A stretch of DNA of 64,000 nucleotides from Caballeronia temeraria (GCF_001544795.2 NZ_FCOI02000014.1:124001-188000); one strand, 5' to 3'; positions 17,354 through 27,027 are shown, counted from the stretch's first letter. The notes: generated by a model not told the origin, from the letters alone. Translations and numbers: made by a program.

Positions 17354-18273
17354 ATTTCCGCCAGCACCCGCAGATGCGCGACGACGCTGCGTCCGAGCGC
17401 CGACAGGTTATAGCCGCCTTCGAGGCAACTCACGATGCGCCCTTGCGCGTGACGCTTCGCCACGCCGCGAATCTGCTCGGTGATCCACGCGTAGTCGTCC
17501 TCGACGAGACCCATGTTCGCCATGTCGTCTTCGCGATGCGCATCGAAACCGGCCGAGACGAAGATCATCTGCGGCTTGAATTCTTCGAGCCGCGGCAGCC
17601 ACATCAAATCGACGACCTCGCGCACCTGCATGCCCTTCGTGCGCGCGGCGAGCGGCACGTTGACCATGTTCGCCGCGTGATTGTCGGCGCCGGAAAACGG
17701 ATAGAACGGATGCTGGAAGAAGCTGCACATCAGCACGCGCGAGTCGCCGCTGAACGCGGCTTCGGTGCCGTTGCCATGATGCACGTCAAAATCGACGATC
17801 GCGACGCGCTGCAGGCCGTGCACCTCGAGCGCATGGCGCGCGGCGATCGCGACATTGTTGAAGAGGCAGAAGCCCATCGCGCGCGCGGGCTCCGCGTGAT
17901 GGCCCGGCGGCCGGATGCTGCAGAACGCGTTGTCGTACCGCCCTTCGATGACCGCATCGGTGGCCGCGACCGCCGCGCCCGCCGCGCGCAAGGCCGCGCG
18001 ATACGACTGGGGGCACATCGAGGTATCGGGATCGAGCTCGCTTCTGCCCGATTCCGGCGTGCGGCTCTTGATGTAGTCGATATGCGCCTGCGTATGCACG
18101 CGCGCGAGATCGGCTTCGTCGGCGAGCGGCGCTTCCTCGCGCTCGATGAGCGAATCGATGCGGCTCGCGATCAGTTGATCTTCGATCGCCTGCAGGCGCG
18201 CCGGACATTCGGGATGCCATTGGCCGTTGTCGTGCTGGAGGCAATCGGGGTGCGAATAAAAGCCGGTGGCCAT
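17350..18273 (-). CDS. Histone deacetylase family protein
   Basis: 307-residue class II-like zinc deacetylase (acetoin utilisation/acetylpolyamine amidohydrolase superfamily). Motifs: HPECPARLQAIE, RPPGHHAEPARAMGFCLFNN, DFDVHHGNGTEAAF (zinc-binding D and H), and SAGFDAHREDDMANM. Bacterial members deacylate lysines or polyamines; the substrate here is unknown. Start ATG 18273 gives the typical MATGFYSHPDCLQHD. Confidence 0.94.
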   Translation of the reverse strand: MATGFYSHPDCLQHDNGQWHPECPARLQAIEDQLIASRIDSLIEREEAPLADEADLARVHTQAHIDYIKSRTPESGRSELDPDTSMCPQSYRAALRAAGAAVAATDAVIEGRYDNAFCSIRPPGHHAEPARAMGFCLFNNVAIAARHALEVHGLQRVAIVDFDVHHGNGTEAAFSGDSRVLMCSFFQHPFYPFSGADNHAANMVNVPLAARTKGMQVREVVDLMWLPRLEEFKPQMIFVSAGFDAHREDDMANMGLVEDDYAWITEQIRGVAKRHAQGRIVSCLEGGYNLSALGRSVVAHLRVLAEI

Positions 18274-18580
18274 GATGTCTCGCAATGCCGCTTTTCGTCG
18301 GCTCTCGTCTCGTATTTTTTCGTCATACGCGACCACGCGTCGCGCAATTGACGTTAAGTTACCACACCGTTCGATGCGGCCGCCCGCGCCCGGACACATG
18401 GCCGATATGGCCGCGAAGCGTCGGTTATACTGCCCCGACGCCTTGCCGGCCGAGCGATTGCGCGCGGCATGTTGCAGGCTGTTGCGTTCCGTTGAGAATC
18501 GTTGCGATCGATTCAACTTCACAGGCGTTTTGGCCGCTCGCGCATCCGGCATCGCCCCAACCGCCCCAACCACGCACACT
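18274..18580. other. Intergenic region between divergent HDAC-like gene and mltB
   Basis: 307 bases with no supported gene. A possible -10 (TATACT at about 18427) faces mltB but lacks a good -35. Frames crossing it are extensions of the flanking genes. Confidence 0.5.
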
Positions 18581-19753
18581 ATGACTTTCCCGTTTGCTCC
18601 GTTTCACTTCACGGCTCCATCCCGGCCGGCAAAGCGCGCACTCCTTGCTTCCCTCGTTTGCGCCCTCGGCTTCTTCTCCGGCAACAGCACTTTTGCGCAG
18701 TCGCAGCAACCGCAGGCCGCGACGCCGCAAGGGCAGGTGTTCGAAGAAGAGATCGTGCCGCAGCGTTACGCGAACAATCCGAATGTCGATGCGTTCATTA
18801 ACGACATGGTCGCGCGCTACGACTTCGATTCGTCGGCGCTGCACGACCTGTTTGCCCGCGTGAGTTATTCGGCGACCGCGGCGAAGCTGGTGCTTCCGTC
18901 GCCCACGCCGCAGGCGAAGAACTGGCGCGCGTATCAGGCGCGTTTCATCGAGCCGGTGCGCATCAACGCGGGCGTGAAGTTCTGGCGCGCGAATCAGGCG
19001 ACACTGCAACGTGCCTCGGAGCAATTCGGCGTGCCGCCGGAAGTGATCGTCGGGATCATCGGCGTGGAGACGATCTACGGGAAGTACATGGGCAACTTCC
19101 GCGCGCTCGACGCGCTCACCACGCTCACGTTCGATTATCCGAACACGCCGAACCGCGCCGAGCGCATGGCGACGTTCCGCAAGAACCTTGAAGACCTGCT
19201 CGTGTGGACGCGCGATTCGCAGATCGACCCGACCACCGTGCTCGGTTCGTACACCGGCGCGATCGGCATTCCGCAGTTCCTGCCGAGCAGCATCGTGCAA
19301 TACGCGGTCGATTTCGACGGCAACAGCCGCATCGATCTGCGCACGAGCCCGGCCGATGCCATCGGCAGCGTGGCGAACTATCTGAAGCAGAACGGCTGGG
19401 AGCCGGGCCGCCCGGTCGTGTGGCGCATTGCCGGCGATGCCGGCAGCCAGGGCATCGCGCAGGCGGCCGCGGACGGCTCGCCGGAGCCGAAGTGGTCGCT
19501 CGCGCAATTGACGAAGGCCGGCATGCTGCTCAACGAGCCGGGCGTGAACGTCGATGCCGAAGCGCCGACGCCGCTTACCGTCGTCGATCTGCCGACGCCC
19601 GGCCGCACGACCGAATACACGCTCGGGCTGAAGAACTTCTATGTGCTGACGCGCTACAACCGCAGCTTCTTCTACGCGCTCGCGGTGTACCAGCTCGGCG
19701 AAGCGGTAAAGGCGCGCATGATGGCGGGCGACGCGGGCGCGAACCCGCAGTAA
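18581..19753 (+). CDS. mltB: Lytic murein transglycosylase B
   Basis: 390-residue GH103 transglycosylase that cleaves peptidoglycan to 1,6-anhydro products. Export signal around LLASLVCALGFFSGNSTFAQ; the only nearby Cys lacks a lipobox, so it is probably soluble periplasmic, unlike lipoprotein MltB of E. coli. The catalytic region includes VIVGIIGVETIYGKYMGNFR with the Glu, and SYTGAIGIPQFLPSSIVQYA, both family signatures. A terminator follows. Confidence 0.95.
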   Translation: MTFPFAPFHFTAPSRPAKRALLASLVCALGFFSGNSTFAQSQQPQAATPQGQVFEEEIVPQRYANNPNVDAFINDMVARYDFDSSALHDLFARVSYSATAAKLVLPSPTPQAKNWRAYQARFIEPVRINAGVKFWRANQATLQRASEQFGVPPEVIVGIIGVETIYGKYMGNFRALDALTTLTFDYPNTPNRAERMATFRKNLEDLLVWTRDSQIDPTTVLGSYTGAIGIPQFLPSSIVQYAVDFDGNSRIDLRTSPADAIGSVANYLKQNGWEPGRPVVWRIAGDAGSQGIAQAAADGSPEPKWSLAQLTKAGMLLNEPGVNVDAEAPTPLTVVDLPTPGRTTEYTLGLKNFYVLTRYNRSFFYALAVYQLGEAVKARMMAGDAGANPQ

Positions 19754-19779
19754 CGTTCAGCCACCGTCTCAAAAGAAAG

Positions 19780-19803
19780 ACCCCGGCGAGCCGGGGTTTT
19801 CTC
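19780..19803 (+). terminator. Terminator of mltB
   Basis: CCCCGG-CGAG-CCGGGG tight hairpin with a run of T ending in TTTTCT. Confidence 0.85.
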
Positions 19804-19827
19804 ATTGTGCCTACGACATCCGCGGCA

Positions 19828-20730
19828 TCACGCCGGGAACACGCCCGTCGACAGATAGCGATCGCCGCGATCGCAGACGATGAACACGATCGTCGCGTTC
19901 TCCACCTGACGCGCGATACGCAGCGCGACTTCGCACGCGCCGCCCGACGAAATGCCCGCAAAAATGCCTTCGACCGAGGCGAGGCGCCGCGCCATGGATT
20001 CGGACGCCGCCTGACTCACGTTCTCGACGCGATCCACGCGACTGCGATCGAAAATTTTCGGCAGATACGCTTCCGGCCACTTGCGAATGCCCGGAATGCG
20101 CGAGCCCTCTTCCGGCTGCGCGCCGATGATCTCGATCTTCGGGTCCTGCTCTTTCAGATATTTCGACACGCCCATGATCGTGCCGGTCGTGCCCATCGAC
20201 GACACGAAATGCGTGAGGCGGCCTTCCGTCTGACGCCACAGCTCGGGCCCGGTGCCTTCGTAGTGCGCGAGCGGATTGTCCGGATTCGCGAACTGATCGA
20301 GGATGATGCCTCGGCCGTCGCGCTGCATCTGATCGGCGAGATCGCGCGCGTATTCCATGCCGCCCGTCACCGGCGTCAGCACGATCTCCGCGCCATATGC
20401 CGCCATGCTCTGACGGCGCTCGATCGACAGATCTTCCGGCATCAGCAGCACCATCTTGTAGCCGCGCATCGCAGCGGCCATCGCAAGCGCGATGCCCGTA
20501 TTGCCGCTCGTCGCTTCGATCAGCGTGTCGCCCGGCTTGATGCGGCCGCGCTCTTCAGCTTTCCTGATCATCGACAAAGCCGGACGATCCTTCACCGAGC
20601 CCGCCGGATTGTTGCCTTCGAGCTTGCCCAGCACGACGTTGTTGCGGCTGCGGATTTCATCGTCCACGATGCGAACGAGCTGCACGAGCGGCGTATTGCC
20701 GATCGTGTCTTCGATAGTCATGTAAGCCAT
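19828..20730 (-). CDS. cysM: Cysteine synthase B
   Basis: 300-residue PLP-dependent O-acetylserine sulfhydrylase, CysM type, able to use thiosulfate in E. coli. PLP lysine in NNPAGSVKDRPAL; phosphate loop EATSGNTGIALA; C-terminal GISSGGACEVALRIA. The start MAYMTIEDTIGNTPLVQLVR matches CysM N-termini; upstream in-frame residues are non-coding. It is convergent with mltB. Confidence 0.97.
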   Translation of the reverse strand: MAYMTIEDTIGNTPLVQLVRIVDDEIRSRNNVVLGKLEGNNPAGSVKDRPALSMIRKAEERGRIKPGDTLIEATSGNTGIALAMAAAMRGYKMVLLMPEDLSIERRQSMAAYGAEIVLTPVTGGMEYARDLADQMQRDGRGIILDQFANPDNPLAHYEGTGPELWRQTEGRLTHFVSSMGTTGTIMGVSKYLKEQDPKIEIIGAQPEEGSRIPGIRKWPEAYLPKIFDRSRVDRVENVSQAASESMARRLASVEGIFAGISSGGACEVALRIARQVENATIVFIVCDRGDRYLSTGVFPA

Positions 20731-20897
20731 ATGCGGAGCCGATTCCATTCCCCACGGAATACACGTGTCGCCAGCGGGGATATTGATATAGGGATGCGTC
20801 GATTGTAGCCCACCGGTCCCGTCGATGCCGGCGCACCCCTGCTGCGCGGATGGATTGCCGAATCGAACTGTAAGCATGCGCGCGCGGCATGCGAACG

Positions 20898-20935
20898 CAA
20901 AAAGCCCCGCGGGGAGGCCGTCCACGGGGAGCCCA
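20898..20935 (-). terminator. Possible terminator after the ComEA-like gene
   Basis: Minus strand: a GC-rich imperfect hairpin (CTCCCCG pairing with CGGGG) followed by CUUUUUG. Confidence 0.5.
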
Positions 20936-20999
20936 AACATCCGAGGGCTGAAGGAGATCGATGGCGCGCCGCGTACCAGGGCGCGCCCCGGGACTTGCG

Positions 21000-21377
21000 T
21001 TACTTCTTCACGACGACCGGTTTAGCCGACGCGGACGCCGAAACCGGCGTCGCGACAGCCGAGTTCGCGCCGCCCGGCGGTGCGGCGACGGCCGCGGTCT
21101 TGCTCGTTGCGCCGCCGATCGTCAGTCCTTCCGCTTCGAGCCGCTGGACGGTCTTGCCGCCCATGCCTTTCACGCGCGTGCTGAGATCGCTCGCGTCCTT
21201 GAACGGACCGTGCGCCTGACGTTCGTCGAGAATGGCTTTCGCCTTCGCCGGACCGATGCCCTTGATGCCGCGCAGCGCGTCGGTATTGGCGGTATTGACG
21301 TCGACGGCCGCGAACGCGCTACCGATGGAAAAAATGAGCGCGAACGCAGCGATCGACGAGAGTGCTTGCTTGAACAT
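21000..21377 (-). CDS. Helix-hairpin-helix (ComEA-like) exported protein
   Basis: 125 residues. A signal peptide (FKQALSSIAAFALIFSIGSA, cleaved near AFA) is followed by a helix-hairpin-helix DNA-binding domain: VDVNTANTDALRGIKGIGPA, then AKAILDERQAHGPFKD. The tail is Ala/Val-rich and ends in VVVKK. ComEA proteins bind incoming DNA in the periplasm during transformation; many Burkholderia homologues are stand-alone and untested. No com genes are adjacent. Confidence 0.88.
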   Translation of the reverse strand: MFKQALSSIAAFALIFSIGSAFAAVDVNTANTDALRGIKGIGPAKAKAILDERQAHGPFKDASDLSTRVKGMGGKTVQRLEAEGLTIGGATSKTAAVAAPPGGANSAVATPVSASASAKPVVVKK

Positions 21378-21452
21378 GACTGAGTCTCCGTGAAGAACCG
21401 GCTGGCACCAGCGCCAACCGTGAGACCCAGTTTAGAGAGGCGAGACGCGCGT

Positions 21453-22445
21453 TTATAGCTGGCCGAATAGCCAACGTACGTAGCGATCGACCCCTTCCTG
21501 AACCGTGAGAAACGAGGCGTCATAGCCCGCTGCGCGCAGCTTCGACTGATCCGCCTGCGTGAAGCATTGATACTTGCCGCGCAGCGCGTCCGGAAACGGC
21601 ACATACTCGATCAGCCCGCGCTGCACGAGTTCCGCGAGCGACAGCGCCGCTTCGCCGTTCATCGCGCGCAACGAGTTCACGACCGTCGATGCGATGTCGT
21701 TGAACGGTTGCGCGCGTCCGGTGCCGAGATTGAAGATGCCCGACTTCTCCGGATGATCGAAGAAGAACAGGTTCACCTTCACGACATCTTCGACCGAAAT
21801 GAAGTCGCGCGTCTGCTCGCCGGCTGCGTAACCGTTGTACTCGCCGAAGAGCTTGACCTTGCCTTCCGAGCGGAACTGGTTGAAGTTGTGGAACGCGACC
21901 GACGCCATGCGTCCCTTGTGCGTCTCGCGCGGGCCGTACACGTTGAAGTAGCGAAAGCCCGCGATCTGGCTCTGCGCCTTCGGCAGCACCTGCCGCACGA
22001 TCTGATCGAAGAGGAACTTCGAATAGCCGTAGACGTTGAGCGGCTTCTCGACTTCGCGCTCCTCGACGAAACGGCTCGATCCGCCGTATGTCGCCGCCGA
22101 CGACGCGTACAGGAACTGCGCGCCCTGCGCGAGGCACGCGTCCATCACGTCGCGGCTGTAGCGGAAGTTGTTGTCCATCATGTAGCGGCCGTCGGTCTCC
22201 ATCGTGTCCGAACAGGCGCCTTCGTGGAACACCGCGCGCACGCGGCCGAAATCGCCGCGCTTGAAGCGCTCGACGAACTCGGTTTTGTCGAGGTAATCGT
22301 CGATCTCGCAATCGACGAGATTCTTGAACTTGTCGGCGCGCGTGAGGTTGTCGACCGCGATCACGCGGTTCTCGCCGCGCTCGTTGAGCGCCTTGACGAT
22401 ATTGCTGCCGATGAAGCCGGCCGCACCGGTAACGATGATGGTCAT
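21453..22445 (-). CDS. hldD: ADP-L-glycero-D-manno-heptose 6-epimerase
   Basis: 330-residue SDR-fold enzyme, last step to the heptose donor of the LPS inner core. NAD(P) site MTIIVTGAAGFIGSNIVKAL; catalytic YGYSKFLFDQ with Y and K; YFNVYGPRE and GTGRAQPFNDIA are typical. It lies 19 bases after hldA in the lapA-lapB-ugd-hldA-hldD run. Confidence 0.98.
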   Translation of the reverse strand: MTIIVTGAAGFIGSNIVKALNERGENRVIAVDNLTRADKFKNLVDCEIDDYLDKTEFVERFKRGDFGRVRAVFHEGACSDTMETDGRYMMDNNFRYSRDVMDACLAQGAQFLYASSAATYGGSSRFVEEREVEKPLNVYGYSKFLFDQIVRQVLPKAQSQIAGFRYFNVYGPRETHKGRMASVAFHNFNQFRSEGKVKLFGEYNGYAAGEQTRDFISVEDVVKVNLFFFDHPEKSGIFNLGTGRAQPFNDIASTVVNSLRAMNGEAALSLAELVQRGLIEYVPFPDALRGKYQCFTQADQSKLRAAGYDASFLTVQEGVDRYVRWLFGQL

Positions 22446-22464
22446 GGCGTGATATCAGGTAAGG

Positions 22465-23439
22465 TCAGGCGAAGAGTTCGTTGTAGTCGACGGTCGCCGT
22501 ACCGAGCTTGCCCACGACGATGCCCGCCGCGCGGTTCGCATAGACGATCGAGTCGACGAGCGGCACGCCCGCGCCCAGCATGGTCGCGACCGTTGCGATG
22601 ACGGTGTCGCCCGCGCCCGAGACATCATACACTTCGCGTGCTTCGGCCGACGTGTGCAGCACCCGGTTCTCGGTGAAGAGCGTCATGCCCTCCTCCGAGC
22701 GCGTGAGCAGCAGCGCGGAGAAATCGAGATCGGCGCGCAGCTTCGTTACGCGTTCCAGCAGGTCTTCCTCCGACTTCCATTGGCCGATCACTTCGCGCAG
22801 TTCCGCGCGGTTCGGCGTGATGAGCGTCGCGCCGCGATAACGGTCCCAGTCGTCGCCCTTCGGATCGACGAGCACGGGCTTTCCGGCGCGCTTCGCGTCG
22901 GCGATCATCTGCGTGACGTGCGTGAGGCCGCCCTTCGCATAGTCGGACATAAGGATCACGTCGTGCTGCGGCAGGATTTCCGTGAAGCGTTCGAGACACG
23001 CGCGCAGCACTTCATGGTTCGGCGTGTTCTCGAAATCGACGCGCAGCAGTTGCTGCTGACGCGACAGCACGCGCAGCTTGATGGTCGTGAGCAGCTCGGG
23101 ATCGCGCTCGAGATGCGCCGCGACCTTGCTTTCGCCGAGTAGCTCGACGACGCGCTCGCCCGGCTCGTCATGCCCGACCACGCAGAGCAAGCCAGCCTGC
23201 GCCCCGAGCGCCGCCGCGTTGCGCGCGACGTTCGCCGCACCGCCGAGCCGGTCTTCCTTCCGCTGCACGTGAACGACCGGAACGGGCGCTTCGGGCGAGA
23301 TGCGGTTGACGTCGCCGAACCAGTAGCGGTCGAGCATCACATCGCCGACCACCAGCACGCGCGCCGCTGAAATGCGCGCGAGCGGTACGACGGGAATATC
23401 GGTCCTAGCGGCTGCTGCCGTTGCGGTCGAGTTCGACAT
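22465..23439 (-). CDS. hldA: D-glycero-beta-D-manno-heptose-7-phosphate kinase
   Basis: 324-residue PfkB-family kinase that phosphorylates heptose 7-phosphate at C1. Motifs: ARVLVVGDVMLDRYWFGDV, RLGGAANVARNAAALG, and the C-terminal anion hole DVSGAGDTVIATVATM. It lacks the nucleotidyltransferase domain fused in E. coli HldE, so a separate HldC is needed elsewhere. The start is inside ugd (35-base overlap), with AGGA at reasonable spacing. Confidence 0.96.
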   Translation of the reverse strand: MSNSTATAAAARTDIPVVPLARISAARVLVVGDVMLDRYWFGDVNRISPEAPVPVVHVQRKEDRLGGAANVARNAAALGAQAGLLCVVGHDEPGERVVELLGESKVAAHLERDPELLTTIKLRVLSRQQQLLRVDFENTPNHEVLRACLERFTEILPQHDVILMSDYAKGGLTHVTQMIADAKRAGKPVLVDPKGDDWDRYRGATLITPNRAELREVIGQWKSEEDLLERVTKLRADLDFSALLLTRSEEGMTLFTENRVLHTSAEAREVYDVSGAGDTVIATVATMLGAGVPLVDSIVYANRAAGIVVGKLGTATVDYNELFA

Positions 23440-24808
23440 GGGGACGTCCTATTGCAAAGTAGTCGATGCCCATTTCGGCCATCGCTTCCGGTTCATACAG
23501 ATTGCGGCCATCGAAGATCACCGGCGTCTTCAGCGCGCTCTTCAAGTGCCAGAAATCCGGGCTCTTGAATTCCTTCCATTCGGTCACGATGACGAGCGCA
23601 TCCGCGCCCGTCAGCGCGTCTTGCTGCGTCGTCACGAGGTTCAGACGCTTGAAGTCGTCCGGGCGATCGGCGAGATCGAGCGCGAACACGCGCTGCGCCT
23701 CGTCGCGCGCGACGGGATCATAGCCGCGCACGGTGGCGCCGCGCGCCAGCAGCGACTCGATGATGCGCCGGCTCGACGCTTCGCGCATGTCGTCGGTATT
23801 GGGCTTGAACGCGAGACCCCACACGGCGAACGTGCGCCCGCGCAGGTCTTCGCCCATGCGCTTCACGATCTTGTTGACGAGCACTTCCTTCTGGTCGTGA
23901 TTGACCGCCTCGACCGCTTCGAGCACGCGCAGCGTGTGGCCGTTCTCGCGCGCCGTTTGCGCGAGCGCCTGCACGTCCTTCGGGAAGCACGAGCCGCCGT
24001 AACCGCAGCCCGCATACAGGAAGTGATAGCCGATGCGCGGGTCCGAGCCCATGCCGCGCCGCACCGATTCGATATCGGCGCCGACCGTATCCGCGAGATT
24101 CGACAGATCGTTCATGAACGAGATGCGCGTCGCGAGCATCGCGTTGGCGGCGTATTTCGTGAATTCCGCCGAGCGCACGTCCATGTACAGCGTGCGTTCG
24201 TGATTGCGGTTGAACGGCGTGTAGAGGCGCTTCATCTTCTCGCGCGCGAGGTTGCCCGCGCGGTCGTCGTCGATGCCGATCACGATGCGATCCGGCCGCA
24301 TGAAGTCGTCGACGGCCGCGCCTTCCTTCAGGAACTCGGGATTCGAGACGACCGAGAAGCCGTGCTTCTCCGAGCCCTCGAGCCCGCGCGCCTTCAGTTC
24401 TTCCTCGACGACACGCCTCACCTGCAGCGCCGTGCCGACCGGCACCGTCGATTTATCGACGATCACCTTGAAGCCGTTCGAATACTTGCCGATGTTGCGC
24501 GCCGCGGCAAGCACGTACTGCAGGTCGGCGGAACCGTCTTCGTCGGGCGGCGTGCCCACCGCGATGAACTGGATGTCGCCGTGCTCGACGCTCGCTTTCA
24601 CGTCGGTGGAAAACTGGATGCGGCCCGCCGCGCGCGTGCGCCTGAGCATTTCCTGAAGGCCCGGCTCGTGGATCGGCACGCCGCCATTGTTGAGAATTTC
24701 GATCTTGCGCGGATCGACGTCCACGCAAAACACGTCATTGCCGATTTCGGCAAGGCACGCGCCGGTTACGAGACCGACGTAACCCGTGCCGACGATGGTC
24801 ACTTTCAT
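23405..24808 (-). CDS. ugd: UDP-glucose 6-dehydrogenase
   Basis: 467-residue NAD-dependent enzyme that makes UDP-glucuronate, the precursor of aminoarabinose on lipid A and of capsular sugars. NAD site MKVTIVGTGYVGLVTGACLA; catalytic Cys in YAGCGYGGSCFPKD; NTDDMREA in the C-terminal domain. GGAAAG precedes the ATG. Placed between lapB and hldA; aminoarabinose modification is essential in some Burkholderia, which fits this location. Confidence 0.98.
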   Translation of the reverse strand: MKVTIVGTGYVGLVTGACLAEIGNDVFCVDVDPRKIEILNNGGVPIHEPGLQEMLRRTRAAGRIQFSTDVKASVEHGDIQFIAVGTPPDEDGSADLQYVLAAARNIGKYSNGFKVIVDKSTVPVGTALQVRRVVEEELKARGLEGSEKHGFSVVSNPEFLKEGAAVDDFMRPDRIVIGIDDDRAGNLAREKMKRLYTPFNRNHERTLYMDVRSAEFTKYAANAMLATRISFMNDLSNLADTVGADIESVRRGMGSDPRIGYHFLYAGCGYGGSCFPKDVQALAQTARENGHTLRVLEAVEAVNHDQKEVLVNKIVKRMGEDLRGRTFAVWGLAFKPNTDDMREASSRRIIESLLARGATVRGYDPVARDEAQRVFALDLADRPDDFKRLNLVTTQQDALTGADALVIVTEWKEFKSPDFWHLKSALKTPVIFDGRNLYEPEAMAEMGIDYFAIGRPHVELDRNGSSR

Positions 24809-24890
24809 ACGCTTTCCGGTTGTTCCTGAAATGCCGGTGGCGGAAGCGGCGCATTCACGCGCCGCCCGATGTCATGCTTGCCGCGCGAAC

Positions 24891-26066
24891 TCAGGCCGAG
24901 CTCGTGATCGGCTCGACGCGACGCGGTGCGTACGTCTCCCAGCCGCTGCAGCCGGGGCATTGCCAATAGAATAGTCGTGCGCGGAATCCGCAAGTTTGAC
25001 ACGTATAGCGCGGCAGATTCTTAGTGCGCTGTTTCACCAGATTACGCATCAGTTCGAGTTCTCCGCGGCGCGGCTCCTCGGCCGTCGCTTCCTGCGCTTC
25101 GAGCAGCCGCGTCATGCCCGCGAGATTCGGCGCGCTTTGCATCTGCCTGCGCGCGAGTTCGTGCGCCGCCTCGAGACCGCGCAGTTCCTGGACGTGCTTG
25201 TAGGCGACATCGAGCAAATCGTTCGACGGATAACGCGTCGCGTAATCGATCAGCAGATCGACGCCTTCGTCCTTGCGCCCGAGCGCGCTGTACGCCTTCA
25301 TCAGCTTCTCGGCGACGAGCGGCAGATACGCCTCGTTCTGCTCCTCGACGCGCTTCCAGTGCGCGATCGCGGCATCGACGTTGCCCGCGGCCGCTTCGAC
25401 ATCGCCCGCGAGAATGGTCGCGCGCACGTTATCTGGATTCGATGCCAGCGCGAGCTTCAGTTCGGCGCGCGCGCCGTCCGGGTTTTTGCGCTGCAACGCC
25501 TCCTGCGCGAGCTCGCAATGAAAATGCGCGATTTCCATATGCAGCGACGGCGCGCCCATCTTTTCGATCTGCTCGGCCGTCGTGATCGACTTCGGCCAGT
25601 CCTTCTCGATTTCGTAGATGGTCAGAAGCGCCCGCTGCGCGCCGAGCGAATAGTCGCCCGTGCCGAGCGACTTGAACGTTTCCTCCGCGCGGTCGAGCAA
25701 GCCCGCCTTCAGGAAGTCCTGTCCGAGCTCGTAGAGCGCGTGATCGCGTTCGGCGACCGGCAAGTCGGCCCGGCTCAACAGATTCTGATGCACGCGGATC
25801 GCGCGATCCGTTTCGCCACGGCGGCGAAACAGATTGCCGAGCGCGAAGTGCAGCTCGATGGTTTCGGGATCGAGCTTGGCGACTTCGATGAACGCATCGA
25901 TCGCCTTGTCGTGTTGTTCGTTGAGGAGAAAATTGAGGCCGCGAAAGTACGAGCGCGGCAGGTTCGCATTTTCGGACAACAGCGCTTTCAAGTCATAGCG
26001 GGACGCCATCCACCCCAGCGCGAAAGCGACGGGAATGACGAGCAGCCACCAGAAGTCTAGATCCAT
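24891..26066 (-). CDS. lapB: Lipopolysaccharide assembly protein LapB
   Basis: 391-residue inner-membrane-anchored TPR protein that in E. coli targets LpxC to FtsH and so limits LPS synthesis. One N-terminal transmembrane segment (FWWLLVIPVAFALGWMAS), a series of TPR units, and a C-terminal rubredoxin-type metal knot (CQTCGFRARLFYWQCPGC). It lies 42 bases after lapA. Confidence 0.97.
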   Translation of the reverse strand: MDLDFWWLLVIPVAFALGWMASRYDLKALLSENANLPRSYFRGLNFLLNEQHDKAIDAFIEVAKLDPETIELHFALGNLFRRRGETDRAIRVHQNLLSRADLPVAERDHALYELGQDFLKAGLLDRAEETFKSLGTGDYSLGAQRALLTIYEIEKDWPKSITTAEQIEKMGAPSLHMEIAHFHCELAQEALQRKNPDGARAELKLALASNPDNVRATILAGDVEAAAGNVDAAIAHWKRVEEQNEAYLPLVAEKLMKAYSALGRKDEGVDLLIDYATRYPSNDLLDVAYKHVQELRGLEAAHELARRQMQSAPNLAGMTRLLEAQEATAEEPRRGELELMRNLVKQRTKNLPRYTCQTCGFRARLFYWQCPGCSGWETYAPRRVEPITSSA

Positions 26067-26108
26067 GCGATTAGTCGTTGAATGTGAGGTGTCTGCTTGC
26101 GCGAAACA

Positions 26109-26402
26109 TCAGATGAGCGGCGGCATCGGCGGTTCTTCCTTCACCACCGGCGTCTCGCGCGCGACACGCAGCTCGCGCTTCAGGCGGCCGTTTTCCATGC
26201 GCAGACGCACCCTCGCCGGCACCGCCGACACGAGCCCCGCGAGCAATCCGACGACGAAAAACGCCAGGCCGATGAGAATCAGCGGCGCCTGCCAGGCGTA
26301 GCCAGCGAGGAAGTTCAGCGTTGCGGTCTGGGTATTGGCGAGCGCCAGCACCAGGAGCAGCACGAATACCAGAACGCGGATCAGCCAGACGATGAATTTC
26401 AT
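26109..26402 (-). CDS. lapA: Lipopolysaccharide assembly protein LapA (DUF1049)
   Basis: 97-residue membrane protein with two hydrophobic segments (FIVWLIRVLVFVLLLVLALA and WQAPLILIGLAFFVVGLLAG) and a basic, helical cytosolic tail (RLRMENGRLKRELRVARE). NTQTATLNF between them is typical of DUF1049. Start ATG 26402 matches the family; the frame to 26480 is untypical. First gene of the lapAB-ugd-hldAD group; a -10-like TACAAT lies about 95 bases upstream. Confidence 0.93.
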   Translation of the reverse strand: MKFIVWLIRVLVFVLLLVLALANTQTATLNFLAGYAWQAPLILIGLAFFVVGLLAGLVSAVPARVRLRMENGRLKRELRVARETPVVKEEPPMPPLI

Positions 26403-26595
26403 GTAGGGTCTCGCAAGAGCGGTTGCACCAGACGGCCCTTCCATTCTGGCCGGGCCTGCGCGGTTGAACACCCAGGTCAAAGTGACCGGTATTGTAATTG
26501 ATGCACCGGAGCGCCGGCAGTCGCCAGGTCGCCGCAGAAATTTTTAGCAAACAACGCACCCGTCGCCCGGCTTTATCGATCGCAAAACGCCGCGC

Positions 26596-26624
26596 ATAAA
26601 AAAAGCACCCCGAAGGGTGCTTTT
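26596..26624. terminator. Terminator after ihfB
   Basis: AGCACCC-CGAA-GGGTGCT hairpin with seven U on the minus side and four on the plus side. It ends the leftward rpsA-ihfB transcript. Confidence 0.85.
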
Positions 26625-26697
26625 CTGGTCGACTGCCTCGTTGGCCGACGCCGCGAACCGAAAATCCAGACGGATCATCAGTCACAATGCGCGCCGA

Positions 26698-27027
26698 TCA
26701 GAGATCGTCCGCATCGTCGTCATTCGACTGCTTCAGCGGCTCGCCCGCGCGACCGTCCACGCGTTCGCGCAACTCCTTGCCCGGCTTGAAGTGCGGCACG
26801 AATTTCTCCGGCACCAGCACCTTCTCACCCGACTTGGGATTGCGCCCGACGCGCGACGGACGACGATTGAGCCCGAAGCTGCCGAAGCCGCGAATCTCGA
26901 TGCGGTGACCGTTGGCCAGGGCCTCCGACATCGCATCGAGCATCGTCTTCACCGCGAAATCCGCATCCTTGAGGACAAGTTGCGGAAATCGCGACGCCAA
27001 CTGGGCGACCAATTCCGATTTGGTCAT
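26698..27027 (-). CDS. ihfB: Integration host factor beta subunit
   Basis: 109-residue DNA-bending HU/IHF protein. MTKSELVAQLASRFPQL at the N-terminus, RIEIRGFGSFGLNRR and GRNPKSGEKVLVPEK (the DNA-intercalating arm) are typical of IHF-beta. An acidic tail (DDDADDL) extends past the usual end. It lies 23 bases after rpsA, the standard order. Confidence 0.97.
   Translation of the reverse strand: MTKSELVAQLASRFPQLVLKDADFAVKTMLDAMSEALANGHRIEIRGFGSFGLNRRPSRVGRNPKSGEKVLVPEKFVPHFKPGKELRERVDGRAGEPLKQSNDDDADDL

Noticed and set aside
22465..23439. Annotation of the heptose kinase as bifunctional HldE.
   Set aside because: The protein ends after the PfkB kinase domain, and the adenylyltransferase domain is absent.
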